NCBI RefSeq assembly: GCF_006874625.1
Contig: NZ_CP030034.1
Location: 620,001-684,000 of the forward strand
Source: Bdellovibrio sp. NC01
GTDB taxonomy: Bacteria; Bdellovibrionota; Bdellovibrionia; Bdellovibrionales; Bdellovibrionaceae
DNA: 64,000 nt
Direction: 5' to 3'
The notes beneath the pieces were generated by a model. It was not told where the DNA came from, searched no databases, and saw nothing but the letters and a program-made list of their open reading frames with translations. The stretch's first letter is position 1. Each line of letters opens with the position of its first letter. Shown piece after piece: positions 22,350 through 31,253 of the stretch. The translations under genes were made by a program, and so were the position numbers.

Positions 22350-25301
22350 TTAGAAGCCTGAGACTTGGAGGGCTGAGCCTAAGACGACTTCGTTGCCTGA
22401 GGGGGCGTTGAAGGCGTTGTAAACTCCGACGACCAGGGTGACTGGTAACAAGTAACCGATTGTGGCTTCGCCTCTGGCTTCGATGCCGGCGCTCCAGAAC
22501 CAGCGTTTCATGTTTACTTGTTCAGCGCGACCCGTGTCGGTGTTGACGAAGATACCGTCTGTTGCGGCGCCGTCGCTGACTAAGGCTCCTGAGATTCTTC
22601 TTAAGAAGATCGGGTCTGTGCCCGAGCCGTTGTAGATATCGACGACAGGGAATCTGTACTCTAGATTTACGTTCACCATGTTTCGGCCGTAGATTTGCCC
22701 GCGTTGGTAGCCGCGCAAAATATATTCAGGCAGTGGATTGTCTGGAACGAAAACTAATGAATCTGTTGAGACACCATAAAGTGAAGGAATTCTTTCTGGA
22801 GTATAAACGCCTTTTGCGCGCACCATGATGGAGTTGTGTTTCGGCAAGAAATTGCTGAAGTATTTTTCTCCGCCGATTAAGTATTGCCAGTGTTGAAGAT
22901 AACCTTCGACAGCAAGATAATCATACACACCGAGATAAGCACCGCCGCCGCTTTCAGGGGCGATTTGTGCTCCTGATTTTGTGTAGTTCGTGTACGACAG
23001 CATCGTGAACGGGCCCATGCGTTTTGTTGTGGGGCTTGTTTCTGACGATCTTGAAAAGTACTCGTAACCAATTTGCAAACTTGTGTAGCGTGAAAAGAAA
23101 AACACGTCTGGTAGCAAAGCACCCGTGTAAGAGGTGTCATCGATTTCGTTGTTCACATCACCCAAATACGAAGATCTGCGATAGGCCGCCAACACGAATG
23201 GTAATGATGTTGTTTGATTCAAATACGAACCAGAAATACTGCCCTTGTTAATGCGCGTGTCCCACGAACCCAACAACGAGTACGAATGTTTTTTCAAAGG
23301 ATCGTAACCCGTCGTCATCGCTTGCAGCACCAGGCCTGTTTCGCTTGATGACGTCAGCACGAATGGAATCCAATATTGCGGCCACAAGTATCCGTAAGGA
23401 GAGTAATCATCAATCGTCGCCTTTGAAACGGATTCTTTCGCAGCGACATTGGCTTCTTCATCGTGCGCCACTTCTGAAGGCAGACGATCTTTTAGCAGTG
23501 CCTCGATTTTTGGAAGTTCAGAGGGAGTTTGTTGCCAGTCAGCTTTCAAGATCGATCCGACTTTATAACCTTGCGCCGTCATCACCGTCGCAAAGATATC
23601 TTTTCGTGATGGATCAATGTCTGCCATGAATAAACCCGTCAGCGTGTGCGAAACGGGGCGGGCCGATCCTAAACGTGAATCGGCTAGGTACAAATTATTG
23701 GCGCCATTTTTATTCGAAGCAAACAGCAAACCTTCTGATGTCATACGGGCGTAACGCGCATTCGGAAAGTCAGGCAGTATCTTTTCGACTTTCTTGGTGT
23801 CGAAGGAATACTTATGCAGGTACTCGTTGCCTTTGTTGTCACGCCAAGAAAAAACGATTTCGCGATCATTCACGTAAGTCGGATATGAAACGCGTTCTTG
23901 CATCGGAGCTGAAAATAAAACTTCGTAAGTCATCTCGGGCTTATCCAGTTTCAAAATAGCCAGATGAGTTTTACCACCTTCAAGCTTAACAAACGCGACA
24001 TTGAATCCATCCGGAGAAACCGCAGGCTCGCGACCACGCAGTCCCTTGCCTAAATTCTTAGTGACCTTGGTTTCAAGGTCATAGACGTGAAGATCAGAAA
24101 AACTTTCGACACGATTTACAAGATTGATTTTGTCATACACTAATTTTTTAGAATCGGGGAACCAGCTGACTCTTTGAATACTGCCTGACATCGGTTCGTC
24201 ATTGCTAAGTGGTGGGGCAAAGTTTTGATCGAACTTTTCAATGGTGTCAGCGGATTTGGAGTCCAAGAAGCTTTGCTGTAAATCTTCGCGCGACAACAAC
24301 TTCACCGACCGATTGTTGCTGTCATCTTCAGCGATCACGGCCAAGTGTTTGCCATTCGGAGAAATCGCCGGCGCCGTGATATATTGATAACTGTTTTTCG
24401 CGATCGCAATAGGCGTCGGTGTCACTTCACGTAAAGTTTTTAGTTGTACGTAAGCCAATTCAGAAACTTGCGATAAAGCGGTGCCATATTCCGTCGAGTA
24501 AGTGTGACCGAAAGTATCTTTTGCGGGGCCTTCGACGAAATAGGGAACTCTGCGACCATGACGTTGATTCAAATCATCGATCACTTTTTCGCCTTGATCC
24601 GCAATCATTTGATTCCACATCAACGAACCGAACAAGTACGGACGCATGCCTTCAGGCCATGTTGGAATCATCTCGTTGATTTCGGCAAGATCGAAGGTGA
24701 AGAAGTTCTTTTCATCGACCATCGCACGAATGGCGGCGTCTTGATACGTCGAACGCAAACGTCCATGATGACCCAAACGAGTTTCCGCATTCACGGCCAA
24801 ACCTTCCTTGTACCAATTTGGTAGCAACAGGTTCGGGGCAAGGACGTTACCAAAAATGTAGCGCAGCGGTTTCATCACTCCGCCAGCAGGTTCGAAGTTC
24901 AGAATATGCGTGTACTCATGCGCTAAAAGTTCAAAGGCCCAATCGCCCGTATCGGCCAAGCTGTCTTCAGGCCCTGGCAATACGGGGTAAGTCATGATGT
25001 AGGGATAAGGGATTCGAGTTGCGTAACCGTTGGTCAAATCGGTTTTGTCGTTAATCACAACCGGGATTCTTTCCGGGGCTTCGCTAAAGTAAGAACGTAA
25101 CTGATAATAGGCTTTCTCAAGTTTCTCGGCGTAAAGAAGCCCGAGGTCCTGCTGTTCCGCATTATAAATCACTTCAAAATGAGCCGTACGAATGACTTTC
25201 CATTTTATTTCGGGACGAACTTCCCACTGAGCTTGCGCCGGAGCACTAAGTAGGTTGAGGATTAGAAGGGCGAACCACAGGATGTTTGAACTTTTGTGCA
25301 T
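22350..25301 (-). CDS. Secreted metallopeptidase with beta-propeller and outer-membrane-barrel-like C-terminus
   Basis: A 983-residue protein; the signal peptide ends at APAQAQ and ATG 25301 was chosen for it. Residues 30-250 hold a gluzincin-type peptidase: the zinc site HEYTH near 127 (ELLAHEYTHILNF) and the third-ligand helix NWYKEGLAVNAE about 40 residues later. Residues 300-650 contain TolB/PD40 propeller repeats such as APAISPNGKHLAVIAE, SWFPDSKKLVYD and PAVSPDGFNVAFV. The last 320 residues are beta-rich and end in ALQVSGF, a terminal Phe typical of barrel proteins inserted by BamA. It is divergent from pal. A surface-anchored protease is the likely form; the substrate is unknown. Confidence 0.85.
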   Translation of the reverse strand: MHKSSNILWFALLILNLLSAPAQAQWEVRPEIKWKVIRTAHFEVIYNAEQQDLGLLYAEKLEKAYYQLRSYFSEAPERIPVVINDKTDLTNGYATRIPYPYIMTYPVLPGPEDSLADTGDWAFELLAHEYTHILNFEPAGGVMKPLRYIFGNVLAPNLLLPNWYKEGLAVNAETRLGHHGRLRSTYQDAAIRAMVDEKNFFTFDLAEINEMIPTWPEGMRPYLFGSLMWNQMIADQGEKVIDDLNQRHGRRVPYFVEGPAKDTFGHTYSTEYGTALSQVSELAYVQLKTLREVTPTPIAIAKNSYQYITAPAISPNGKHLAVIAEDDSNNRSVKLLSREDLQQSFLDSKSADTIEKFDQNFAPPLSNDEPMSGSIQRVSWFPDSKKLVYDKINLVNRVESFSDLHVYDLETKVTKNLGKGLRGREPAVSPDGFNVAFVKLEGGKTHLAILKLDKPEMTYEVLFSAPMQERVSYPTYVNDREIVFSWRDNKGNEYLHKYSFDTKKVEKILPDFPNARYARMTSEGLLFASNKNGANNLYLADSRLGSARPVSHTLTGLFMADIDPSRKDIFATVMTAQGYKVGSILKADWQQTPSELPKIEALLKDRLPSEVAHDEEANVAAKESVSKATIDDYSPYGYLWPQYWIPFVLTSSSETGLVLQAMTTGYDPLKKHSYSLLGSWDTRINKGSISGSYLNQTTSLPFVLAAYRRSSYLGDVNNEIDDTSYTGALLPDVFFFSRYTSLQIGYEYFSRSSETSPTTKRMGPFTMLSYTNYTKSGAQIAPESGGGAYLGVYDYLAVEGYLQHWQYLIGGEKYFSNFLPKHNSIMVRAKGVYTPERIPSLYGVSTDSLVFVPDNPLPEYILRGYQRGQIYGRNMVNVNLEYRFPVVDIYNGSGTDPIFLRRISGALVSDGAATDGIFVNTDTGRAEQVNMKRWFWSAGIEARGEATIGYLLPVTLVVGVYNAFNAPSGNEVVLGSALQVSGF

Positions 25302-25423
25302 ATCTTTTTCGTTCCGCGGTTTATAGCAACGCCGCAACTTAGGAAATCTAAGGTTTGACAATATTGTGCTATAAATTAAAGTTTTCATTAATCATAGCGA
25401 TTCGAACTTCATAGGAGGACATC

Positions 25424-25930
25424 ATGGTTCGTAAATTGGCTCTAGGTCTTGTTGCTTGTGCGCTTGTTGCAGGTTGCAAATCTAAACAAACTCAATCAAA
25501 CGAAAATATCGAAACTGCACCAACAGGTGGACAATCTACAGCGATCGACTCATCTCCATTGAGCTTCGACCCAATGGGTTCAGATTCAGGTAAAATCTCT
25601 GGTCTAGTAACTGTTCACTTCGGTTACGATAAAGCGAGCCTAGATTCATCTGCGAAAAAAGACATCGCAGCGAATGCTGACTGGATGAAGAAAAATCCAG
25701 GCGTGAAAGTACAAATCGAAGGTCACTGCGATAACCGTGGTACTATCGAGTACAACGTAGCATTGGGTGAGCGTCGTGCAAACGCAGTTAAGTCTTACAT
25801 GGTAAGCCTTGGTGTTGCTGCAGACCGTTTGAGCACTATCAGCTACGGTAAAGAAAAACCACTAGACACTGCTGACAACGAAGCTGCTTGGGCTAAAAAC
25901 CGTCGCGCTAACTTCGTACCAGCTCAGTAA
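25424..25930 (+). CDS. pal: Peptidoglycan-associated lipoprotein (OmpA/Pal type)
   Basis: A 168-residue lipoprotein: signal MVRKLALGLVACALVAGC (lipobox LVAGC), a short Ser/Gln-rich linker, then the OmpA-like domain with VHFGYDKASLD, QIEGHCDNRGTIEYNVALGERRANAVKSYMV in outline (the diaminopimelate-binding N-x-x-L-x-x-x-R-A) and ISYGKEKPLD. In the Tol-Pal system it ties the outer membrane to peptidoglycan. The typical neighbours tolQRAB are not here, but the cpoB-like gene is two genes downstream. AGGAGG precedes the start. Confidence 0.93.
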   Translation: MVRKLALGLVACALVAGCKSKQTQSNENIETAPTGGQSTAIDSSPLSFDPMGSDSGKISGLVTVHFGYDKASLDSSAKKDIAANADWMKKNPGVKVQIEGHCDNRGTIEYNVALGERRANAVKSYMVSLGVAADRLSTISYGKEKPLDTADNEAAWAKNRRANFVPAQ

Positions 25931-25946
25931 TCTGTAAAGGGTCGGG

Positions 25947-26255
25947 ATGAAGGCAACAAGACTACTCGTCGGAATTGCATTATTGGCAGCTATCGGTTGT
26001 CAGACTACGCCCGCACCTGTTGAAGATTATTCTCTAGCTCGGGCCGCTATCGATGCGGCCCGTTCTGTTCAAGCCGCTCGTCATTCGCCAGGATACTGGC
26101 ATCAAGCCGAAGAGGCTTACCGCAAAGGTCGCTTCTATTACGACGACCGCGATTATGCTAAAGCAAAAGAACAATTTGTACGTGCTCGAGTTTCCGCTGA
26201 AAAAGCTGAAAATTCCGCTCGTCTTATTCGTCAAAGAACCGGAGACGTCCTATGA
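25947..26255 (+). CDS. DUF4398-like lipoprotein
   Basis: A 102-residue lipoprotein with signal MKATRLLVGIALLAAIGC (lipobox AIGC). The mature part, YSLARAAIDAARSVQA followed by YWHQAEEAYRKGRFYYDDRDYAKAKEQF, matches the DUF4398 pattern: a helical hairpin resembling one and a half TPR repeats. Such genes commonly stand next to OmpA/Pal-type genes. It is 16 bases after pal and overlaps the next gene by 4 bases (ATGA). Likely an envelope partner of Pal; direct contact is inference. Confidence 0.82.
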   Translation: MKATRLLVGIALLAAIGCQTTPAPVEDYSLARAAIDAARSVQAARHSPGYWHQAEEAYRKGRFYYDDRDYAKAKEQFVRARVSAEKAENSARLIRQRTGDVL

Positions 26256-26962
26256 CAAAATATTCTTTCTTAAAAAACTCAGTTCTTCTAATTTCTGCCG
26301 CTTTCGCATTCACGGGATGTCTGCAAACTAGAAATGATGTTCGTGAAACCGAACAAAGATCCGTCATGCAACAACAAGTATCGACTATGCAAAGAGCAAA
26401 CGCCGATGCTTCAAATCGTTTTGCTGACGTGGATGAACAAATCAGATCTCTTACGGGTCGTGTAGATGTCGTTGAAAATCGTTTGGGTCAAAACAACTCA
26501 GGCGTTGAAAGCGCTCTAAAAAATTCTGCTCAACAGACTCAAGATTTGAATCAAAAAGTTGCTTTGCTCCAAGATGCTTTAAGCAAAATGGAAAAAGAAA
26601 ACTTCCAAATGAATCAAGAAATTCAAGCTTTGAAAGCAGCAGTGGCAGCGCAAGCAGTTGCGGCTTCAGCAGATCGTTCTGCGAAATCTGCTAAAAAAGA
26701 TGCCAAAGACGCTTATGAAGCGGGCCAGGAATACTTCACTAAGAAGGACTGGAAGCAAGCGATCCTTCAATATCAAAAATATCGTGATGAAAATCCAAAA
26801 GGCTCACATTTTGCCGATGCGACTTACAAAATCGGTGTTTCTTTCCAAGAATTGGGTATGAAAGACGAATCAAAAACCTTTTATGACGAGGTTGTGAACA
26901 AATTTCCTAAGTCAGAAGAGGCTCGTCGTGCTAAGATCCGTATCAAAGGATTGAAAAAATAA
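26252..26962 (+). CDS. CpoB/YbgF-like Tol-Pal accessory lipoprotein
   Basis: A 236-residue lipoprotein with signal ending AFTGC. The middle (about 35-130) is a coiled coil (RNDVRETEQRSVMQQQVSTM onward), as in the trimerising front of CpoB. The C-terminal TPR part is diagnostic: DAYEAGQEYFTKKDWKQAIL, YQKYRDENPKGSHFADATYK and VNKFPKSEEARRAKIRIK. CpoB coordinates Tol-Pal with peptidoglycan synthesis at division. Here it carries a lipobox, whereas the E. coli protein has a plain signal peptide. tsaD starts 1 base after its stop. Confidence 0.88.
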   Translation: MTKYSFLKNSVLLISAAFAFTGCLQTRNDVRETEQRSVMQQQVSTMQRANADASNRFADVDEQIRSLTGRVDVVENRLGQNNSGVESALKNSAQQTQDLNQKVALLQDALSKMEKENFQMNQEIQALKAAVAAQAVAASADRSAKSAKKDAKDAYEAGQEYFTKKDWKQAILQYQKYRDENPKGSHFADATYKIGVSFQELGMKDESKTFYDEVVNKFPKSEEARRAKIRIKGLKK

Positions 26963-26963
26963 G

Positions 26964-28001
26964 GTGATCGATAGAGTTTTAGCCATTGAAACAAGTTGTG
27001 ATGATACCTCGGTAGCGATTGTTGATCGCTCAGGATTTGTTCACTCTGTTGTGGCTGCTTCTCAAGATTTGGAACATGAAATCTATGGCGGCATCGTTCC
27101 TGAAATCGCCGCTCGCAATCACTCCATCGCCTTAATTCCTCTGATTGAGGAAGCCTTTAAAAAAGCCAACATGAATTGGAATGACGTACAAGGTATCGCC
27201 GTGACGAATCGTCCCGGTCTTATCGGTGCTTTGATTGTCGGCTTAGTGACGGCGAAATCTTTGGCTCAAGCAAAACATTTACCATTCTTGGGTGTGAATC
27301 ATCTGGAAGGTCATTTGCTTGCGCCCTTCTTAAAAGACATTCAACACCAACCACCTGAAGATTTTGATTATCCTTATGTGGGTCTTGCGATCAGTGGGGG
27401 GCACACAAGTCTTTACCACATCACAGGACTTGGTGAATACAAAGTGCTTGGAACAACTAAAGACGATGCGGCTGGCGAATGTTTTGATAAGTTCGCAAAG
27501 ATGGCAGGCCTTGGTTTTCCAGGTGGCGTGAAAGTCGATCAAATGGCGAAGCAGGGTGATCCACACGCGTTTGAATTTCCACGCAGCATGATTCATGACG
27601 ATACTTTCGATATGAGTTTTTCTGGTTTGAAGTCTTCTGGGCAACGTATGTTGGAACAGTTGGGACCAGAGCTTGTGAAAGAACGTCTTCCTGATTTGTG
27701 CGCTTCTTTCCAAGAGGCGATCGTCGATGTATTGATCGCGAAGCTTGAAAGAGCTGCAAAAGTATATAAAGCGAAAAGAATTATTTTAACTGGTGGGGTC
27801 AGTGCGAATTCCAGATTGCGTGCGCGCGCTGAAGAATTTGCTGCGAAGAAAAATCTTCGTCTGGTGATTCCTCCGATTCGTTATTGCACAGATAATGCTG
27901 CAATGATCGGTTACGTGGGTGCATTACGCATGGCTCGCGGTGAAAAATCGGAAATTGATTTGGGACCTTCTCCGCAAGCCTTGGCATCGGATTTTAGATG
28001 A
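26964..28001 (+). CDS. tsaD: tRNA N6-adenosine threonylcarbamoyltransferase
   Basis: TsaD attaches threonylcarbamoyl to A37 of ANN-decoding tRNAs (t6A), with TsaB and TsaE. The 345-residue ASKHA-fold protein shows AIETSCDDTSVAIVD, GGIVPEIAARNHS, the metal-binding NHLEGHLLAPF (H-x-x-x-H), GHTSLYHI, KFAKMAGLGFPGG, FSGLKSS and the ATP-site GGVSANSRLR with CTDNAAMIG. The start is GTG 26964. It overlaps rsmA by 4 bases (ATGA). Confidence 0.97.
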   Translation: MIDRVLAIETSCDDTSVAIVDRSGFVHSVVAASQDLEHEIYGGIVPEIAARNHSIALIPLIEEAFKKANMNWNDVQGIAVTNRPGLIGALIVGLVTAKSLAQAKHLPFLGVNHLEGHLLAPFLKDIQHQPPEDFDYPYVGLAISGGHTSLYHITGLGEYKVLGTTKDDAAGECFDKFAKMAGLGFPGGVKVDQMAKQGDPHAFEFPRSMIHDDTFDMSFSGLKSSGQRMLEQLGPELVKERLPDLCASFQEAIVDVLIAKLERAAKVYKAKRIILTGGVSANSRLRARAEEFAAKKNLRLVIPPIRYCTDNAAMIGYVGALRMARGEKSEIDLGPSPQALASDFR

Positions 28002-28831
28002 GCACAGCCCGCGAAAGATTGCAGGAAGCACTTGAAATTTTAGGTGTGACTGCAAAAAAATCTCTAGGACAAAACTTTCTTGTCAGTGATGTGGTCATTG
28101 GTCGCATCATAGATCAGGTCAAAGAATTTGCTCCTGAATACATGGTTGAAGTGGGGCCTGGTCCCGGCGCTTTGACTTTCTTCTTAAAACAAATGAACGT
28201 GCCATTGCAATTGATCGAACTGGATCATGTGATTGCCGAACACTGGCGCGGTCAAGGTTTGCCAGTTATCGAAGAAGACGCCTTACGCCTGGATTGGGAA
28301 CAATTCTATACGGCAGCAGCTGGCAAGAAATTAGTTTTCGTCAGCAATCTTCCGTATCAGATTTCTTCAAGCATTGTGATCGAACGTTCTTTGGAAGACC
28401 ACGGTGTTGAACACATGGTTTTGATGTTCCAAAAAGAAGTCGCACAAAGAATTCGTGCGGTTGCAAGTGACGATCACTACGGCCTTTTAAGTGTTATTGC
28501 GCAAGTTTTCTGGAAGATCTCGATGGTGACAGAGGCGGGGGCACGCGATTTTTCTCCGCCGCCGAAAGTGCAAAGCCGAGTCCTCGCTTTCACGCGCATT
28601 GTGCCGGAAGTGAAGAACCGCAAAGCTTTCCTGACGTTCGTTAAGAACGCTTTCGCACAAAGACGTAAGCTTCTTAAGAAAAATTTGGCTGGTCTTTTAA
28701 GTCAAAAGAAGCTAACTGATGAGCAGTTGATCGGGTGGCTTGCCGAGCTTGGTTTTAAAGAAACGGCTCGCGCGGAAGAGCTTAGCCCCGTTCAGTTTGT
28801 TAAGCTTTATCAGAAGTTTGGATTTGAGTAA
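27998..28831 (+). CDS. rsmA: 16S rRNA (adenine(1518)/(1519)-N6)-dimethyltransferase
   Basis: RsmA (KsgA) dimethylates two adjacent adenines in helix 45 of 16S rRNA. The 277-residue protein has KKSLGQNFLVSD, SAM motif I EVGPGPGALTFFL, the strand-2 acidic residue in LIELDHV, the catalytic NLPYQIS and the VQSRVLAF segment before the C-terminal helical domain. It overlaps tsaD by 4 bases; its stop and the smpB start share one base (TAATG). Confidence 0.96.
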   Translation: MSTARERLQEALEILGVTAKKSLGQNFLVSDVVIGRIIDQVKEFAPEYMVEVGPGPGALTFFLKQMNVPLQLIELDHVIAEHWRGQGLPVIEEDALRLDWEQFYTAAAGKKLVFVSNLPYQISSSIVIERSLEDHGVEHMVLMFQKEVAQRIRAVASDDHYGLLSVIAQVFWKISMVTEAGARDFSPPPKVQSRVLAFTRIVPEVKNRKAFLTFVKNAFAQRRKLLKKNLAGLLSQKKLTDEQLIGWLAELGFKETARAEELSPVQFVKLYQKFGFE

Positions 28832-29289
28832 TGACCGGTAACATCTTGATCATTCAAGAAAACAAAAAAGCTCGTTTCGACTACACGATTGTAGAAACAT
28901 TCGAAGCGGGTCTTATGCTTATGGGAAGTGAAGTGAAGTCTTTGCGTAACAAAGACGTTCAACTTAAAGATTCCTATATTAGTTTTCGTGGTGATGAAGC
29001 ATACCTGCAAAATGCCCATATCGCCGAATACAAAGCTTCTAGCTACAATAATCACGAGCCTGAAAGACATCGTAAGCTTTTGCTGAATCGTAAAGAGCTT
29101 GATGAAATCTATGGTGCTTTACGTGAAAAAGGGTACTCGTGTGTACCCCTTAAGATCTATTTTAAAAATGGTCGTGCTAAATTAGAGATCGCTCTTGTGA
29201 AGGGTAAAAAAGCCCATGACAAGCGTGAAGCGATTAAGAAACGCGACGTTTCTGATCAAATTCGCTCAACTCTACGACGCTCTCGTTAG
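28831..29289 (+). CDS. smpB: tmRNA-binding protein SmpB
   Basis: SmpB carries tmRNA to stalled ribosomes for trans-translation. The 152-residue protein has the family's KKARFDYTIVETFEAGLMLMGSEVKSLR core in outline, VQLKDSYI, ERHRKLLLN and the basic C-terminal tail KGKKAHDKREAIKKRD, which occupies the empty mRNA channel. No tmRNA gene is visible nearby. The last 56 bases overlap, tail to tail, with the minus-strand HAMP-domain gene, leaving no separate terminator. Confidence 0.96.
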   Translation: MTGNILIIQENKKARFDYTIVETFEAGLMLMGSEVKSLRNKDVQLKDSYISFRGDEAYLQNAHIAEYKASSYNNHEPERHRKLLLNRKELDEIYGALREKGYSCVPLKIYFKNGRAKLEIALVKGKKAHDKREAIKKRDVSDQIRSTLRRSR

Positions 29290-29893
29290 TAATAAATTCT
29301 TCTTTAATACCCAAACGAGATCTCTTGATCGCCAAAAGATTTTTCCAAGCGGCATAAGCTTCACGATTTTGTGGATCGATGCTTAACTTTTCAAGCAAGC
29401 GCAATTCTGTTTCCGTGTTTGCTTTCAATGAGCGATAGAAATAATCGTAAGTCATAGAAAGATCGCGGAAGTCATCTTCAGCAGGGATGTGGTAGTCAGG
29501 AATATTCCATTGTCCCAGCATCAGGTGATGCATGTGCTTTTCCATTGTCACCAGTGGCGACAACAAATTCTTCGTCATACGCATACTTAAGAACAACGTC
29601 ACGCTCGTGATCAGGACGAAAGCCGCGGCTAAGAAAACGCGCAACCACGTAATTTCACGCTCTAGATGTTGCACCAAATGAGGTTGTGTATCGTAAGCCA
29701 AAGTTTTGAAAAGCTCATAGTTCTGAGAAACGAAATAGAAAGTCGGAAGGAAAAATAGCAGAGCACCGCCGGCGACAGCCGTGATCATGTACCAACAGTA
29801 TTTATACTGAAAGGCTTTGTTCAAAATATAGCGTTTGGAACCTTGTCCATGGGGAACGCGTTGAGGCTCGATCACTCGTCTTCCGTAAAGCAT
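29234..29893 (-). CDS. Membrane protein with two membrane helices and a HAMP-like domain
   Basis: A 219-residue inner-membrane protein: helices YMITAVAGGALLFFLPTFYF and VFLAAAFVLITSVTLFL frame a short periplasmic loop, and the following SMRMTKNLLSPLVTMEKHMHHLMLG has the HAMP pattern (two amphipathic helices with a Pro near the first). There is no kinase, cyclase or chemoreceptor output domain, so it is a truncated-type signal protein or a structural paralogue. Similar HAMP-only proteins exist in related predators as far as I recall. The 3' end overlaps smpB by 56 bases. Confidence 0.75.
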   Translation of the reverse strand: MLYGRRVIEPQRVPHGQGSKRYILNKAFQYKYCWYMITAVAGGALLFFLPTFYFVSQNYELFKTLAYDTQPHLVQHLEREITWLRVFLAAAFVLITSVTLFLSMRMTKNLLSPLVTMEKHMHHLMLGQWNIPDYHIPAEDDFRDLSMTYDYFYRSLKANTETELRLLEKLSIDPQNREAYAAWKNLLAIKRSRLGIKEEFITNESVVELSEFDQKRRVS

Positions 29894-29984
29894 AGTCCTC
29901 TTATCGGCGGGTTGAGTTTTAGTAAGAGTCCAATTATTCTCAAATAAATACAGACTGAATGGAGTCTAATTTAAGGAGAACGTC

Positions 29985-30737
29985 ATGAGTGTAGCAGCCC
30001 CAAAACGTGTTGAGGCGTCCTGTTCTTTCAAAGCTTTGGCCTTAGGTCTGTGTGCAGCAGTCGGGATTTCATTCGCCACGCTGAAGACCTATGCGGCTGA
30101 TGACACTCCTCTTGTTGATGATAAGTATTCTTTGAAAGCAGATCGCGAAGCGCTCGAGGCTTTGCGCAAGAACATCCCCAAAGAAGTAAAAAAAGAAAAC
30201 GACGAAAAAGCCTTCATGGATCAAATGATGTCGGATCTTTCAAAACCGCCATCGGAAGTTCGCAATAATTTCCAATCAATCTTAAATAAAAAGCGTGAAG
30301 CCTTCAGCAAAGACATGACGAAGAAACGCGAAGACTTCAGCAAAACTCAAAACAAAGAGCGCGAAGAGTTTTCAAAAGATGCCACGAAGAAGCGCGAAGC
30401 TTTCGCCAAAGAAAAACATTCTTCCAGCGAACGCACGGAGTTCTTCGACAACTTAGAATCAAAACGCAAAGACTTCTATGAAGGACAACGTGAAAAACGT
30501 GACGCCTTTGAGGAAGAAATGCGCGATAAGCGTAAAAACTTCGACGACTATGCCCGCGCCAAAACCGATGAATTCAATCAGCTTCACCGCGATTATACAA
30601 AACGCTATGACGAACATAAAAAAGAGCTGGCGGATTTGAAAAAACAGGCAGAGCTAAAGAAAAAGAATATGGAAAAAGATCTCGATAAAGAATACGAAGA
30701 GATCAACAAGAAGCCCGCAGTGCCATTGGGCGAATAA
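29985..30737 (+). CDS. Exported or membrane-anchored coiled-coil protein with an 11-residue repeat
   Basis: A 250-residue protein with an N-terminal hydrophobic segment (ALALGLCAAVGISFATL), signal peptide or anchor. From about residue 95 to 205 it is built from an 11-residue repeat of the form K-K-R-E-x-F-S-K-x-x-x: KKREAFSKDMT, KKREDFSKTQN, KEREEFSKDAT, KKREAFAKEKH, then looser copies SKRKDFYEGQR, EKRDAFEEEMR and DKRKNFDDYAR. The spacing fits a hendecad coiled coil with one aromatic per turn. AAGGAGAA lies 7 bases before ATG 29985. It ends one base from the end of the convergent gene. Function unknown. Confidence 0.78.
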   Translation: MSVAAPKRVEASCSFKALALGLCAAVGISFATLKTYAADDTPLVDDKYSLKADREALEALRKNIPKEVKKENDEKAFMDQMMSDLSKPPSEVRNNFQSILNKKREAFSKDMTKKREDFSKTQNKEREEFSKDATKKREAFAKEKHSSSERTEFFDNLESKRKDFYEGQREKRDAFEEEMRDKRKNFDDYARAKTDEFNQLHRDYTKRYDEHKKELADLKKQAELKKKNMEKDLDKEYEEINKKPAVPLGE

Positions 30738-31253
30738 TTATTTGTCGGTTTTAGTTTCAGAGCTTTCGGTTTTATCCGTAGTCGGTGTGGCTGCTTTTTC
30801 AAGAGCAGCCTTTTTTTTGCCGTCGGCCTTAGCTGATTTTTCCGACTGAGCTTTTTCGTCGGCATCGCGATTTTGTTCTTTTTGATTTGCTTTCAAATTA
30901 ATCGCATCAACACGTAGATCGACAAGTTTATCGCAAGTCTCTTCATTGTCTTTGTCGTCTTGGCACGACAGATAAACTTTTTTGCGGATGTCACCCCAGC
31001 CTTCATACCATTCCGAAGCTTCATCCAATTGTGACTTGTTGAGTTTGCCTAAATTAGGAAGGTCCTTCGCCAGTGGAAGAACCTTATCTAGGTAAAACTC
31101 TTTTTGATCTTGTTGCAGATTTTTAAATTCATCGTAAGACGGCATGTAAAATGGCGGCTCGGACATATCGAGGAATTTTTCTTCAGCAAAACTCGTTGAA
31201 GCAAAACACAAGAGCAGTAAAGCCGCGATTTTCATAGGACGAGTGAATTTCAT
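30738..31253 (-). CDS. Uncharacterised secreted protein
   Basis: A 171-residue protein with a signal peptide (MKIAALLLLCFASTSFA, cleaved after SFA; ATG 31253 gives a slightly longer lead). The mature part is polar and helical, with two cysteines (LSCQDDKDNEETCDKL) that may form a disulfide; the last 60 residues are a Lys/Glu/Ala-rich tail. Its start and the stop of the upstream gene share a base (TAATG), so it is co-translated with the 3D-domain protein. I do not recognise the family. Confidence 0.72.
   Translation of the reverse strand: MKFTRPMKIAALLLLCFASTSFAEEKFLDMSEPPFYMPSYDEFKNLQQDQKEFYLDKVLPLAKDLPNLGKLNKSQLDEASEWYEGWGDIRKKVYLSCQDDKDNEETCDKLVDLRVDAINLKANQKEQNRDADEKAQSEKSAKADGKKKAALEKAATPTTDKTESSETKTDK

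Noticed and set aside
25353-25376. TTGACA before pal as a sigma70 promoter
   Set aside because: The -35-like box is good but no acceptable -10 hexamer lies 15-19 bases downstream; TATAAA is only 9-10 bases away.
28831-29289. A tmRNA gene next to smpB
   Set aside because: No tRNA-like ends or tag-coding sequence were seen within several kilobases on either strand.
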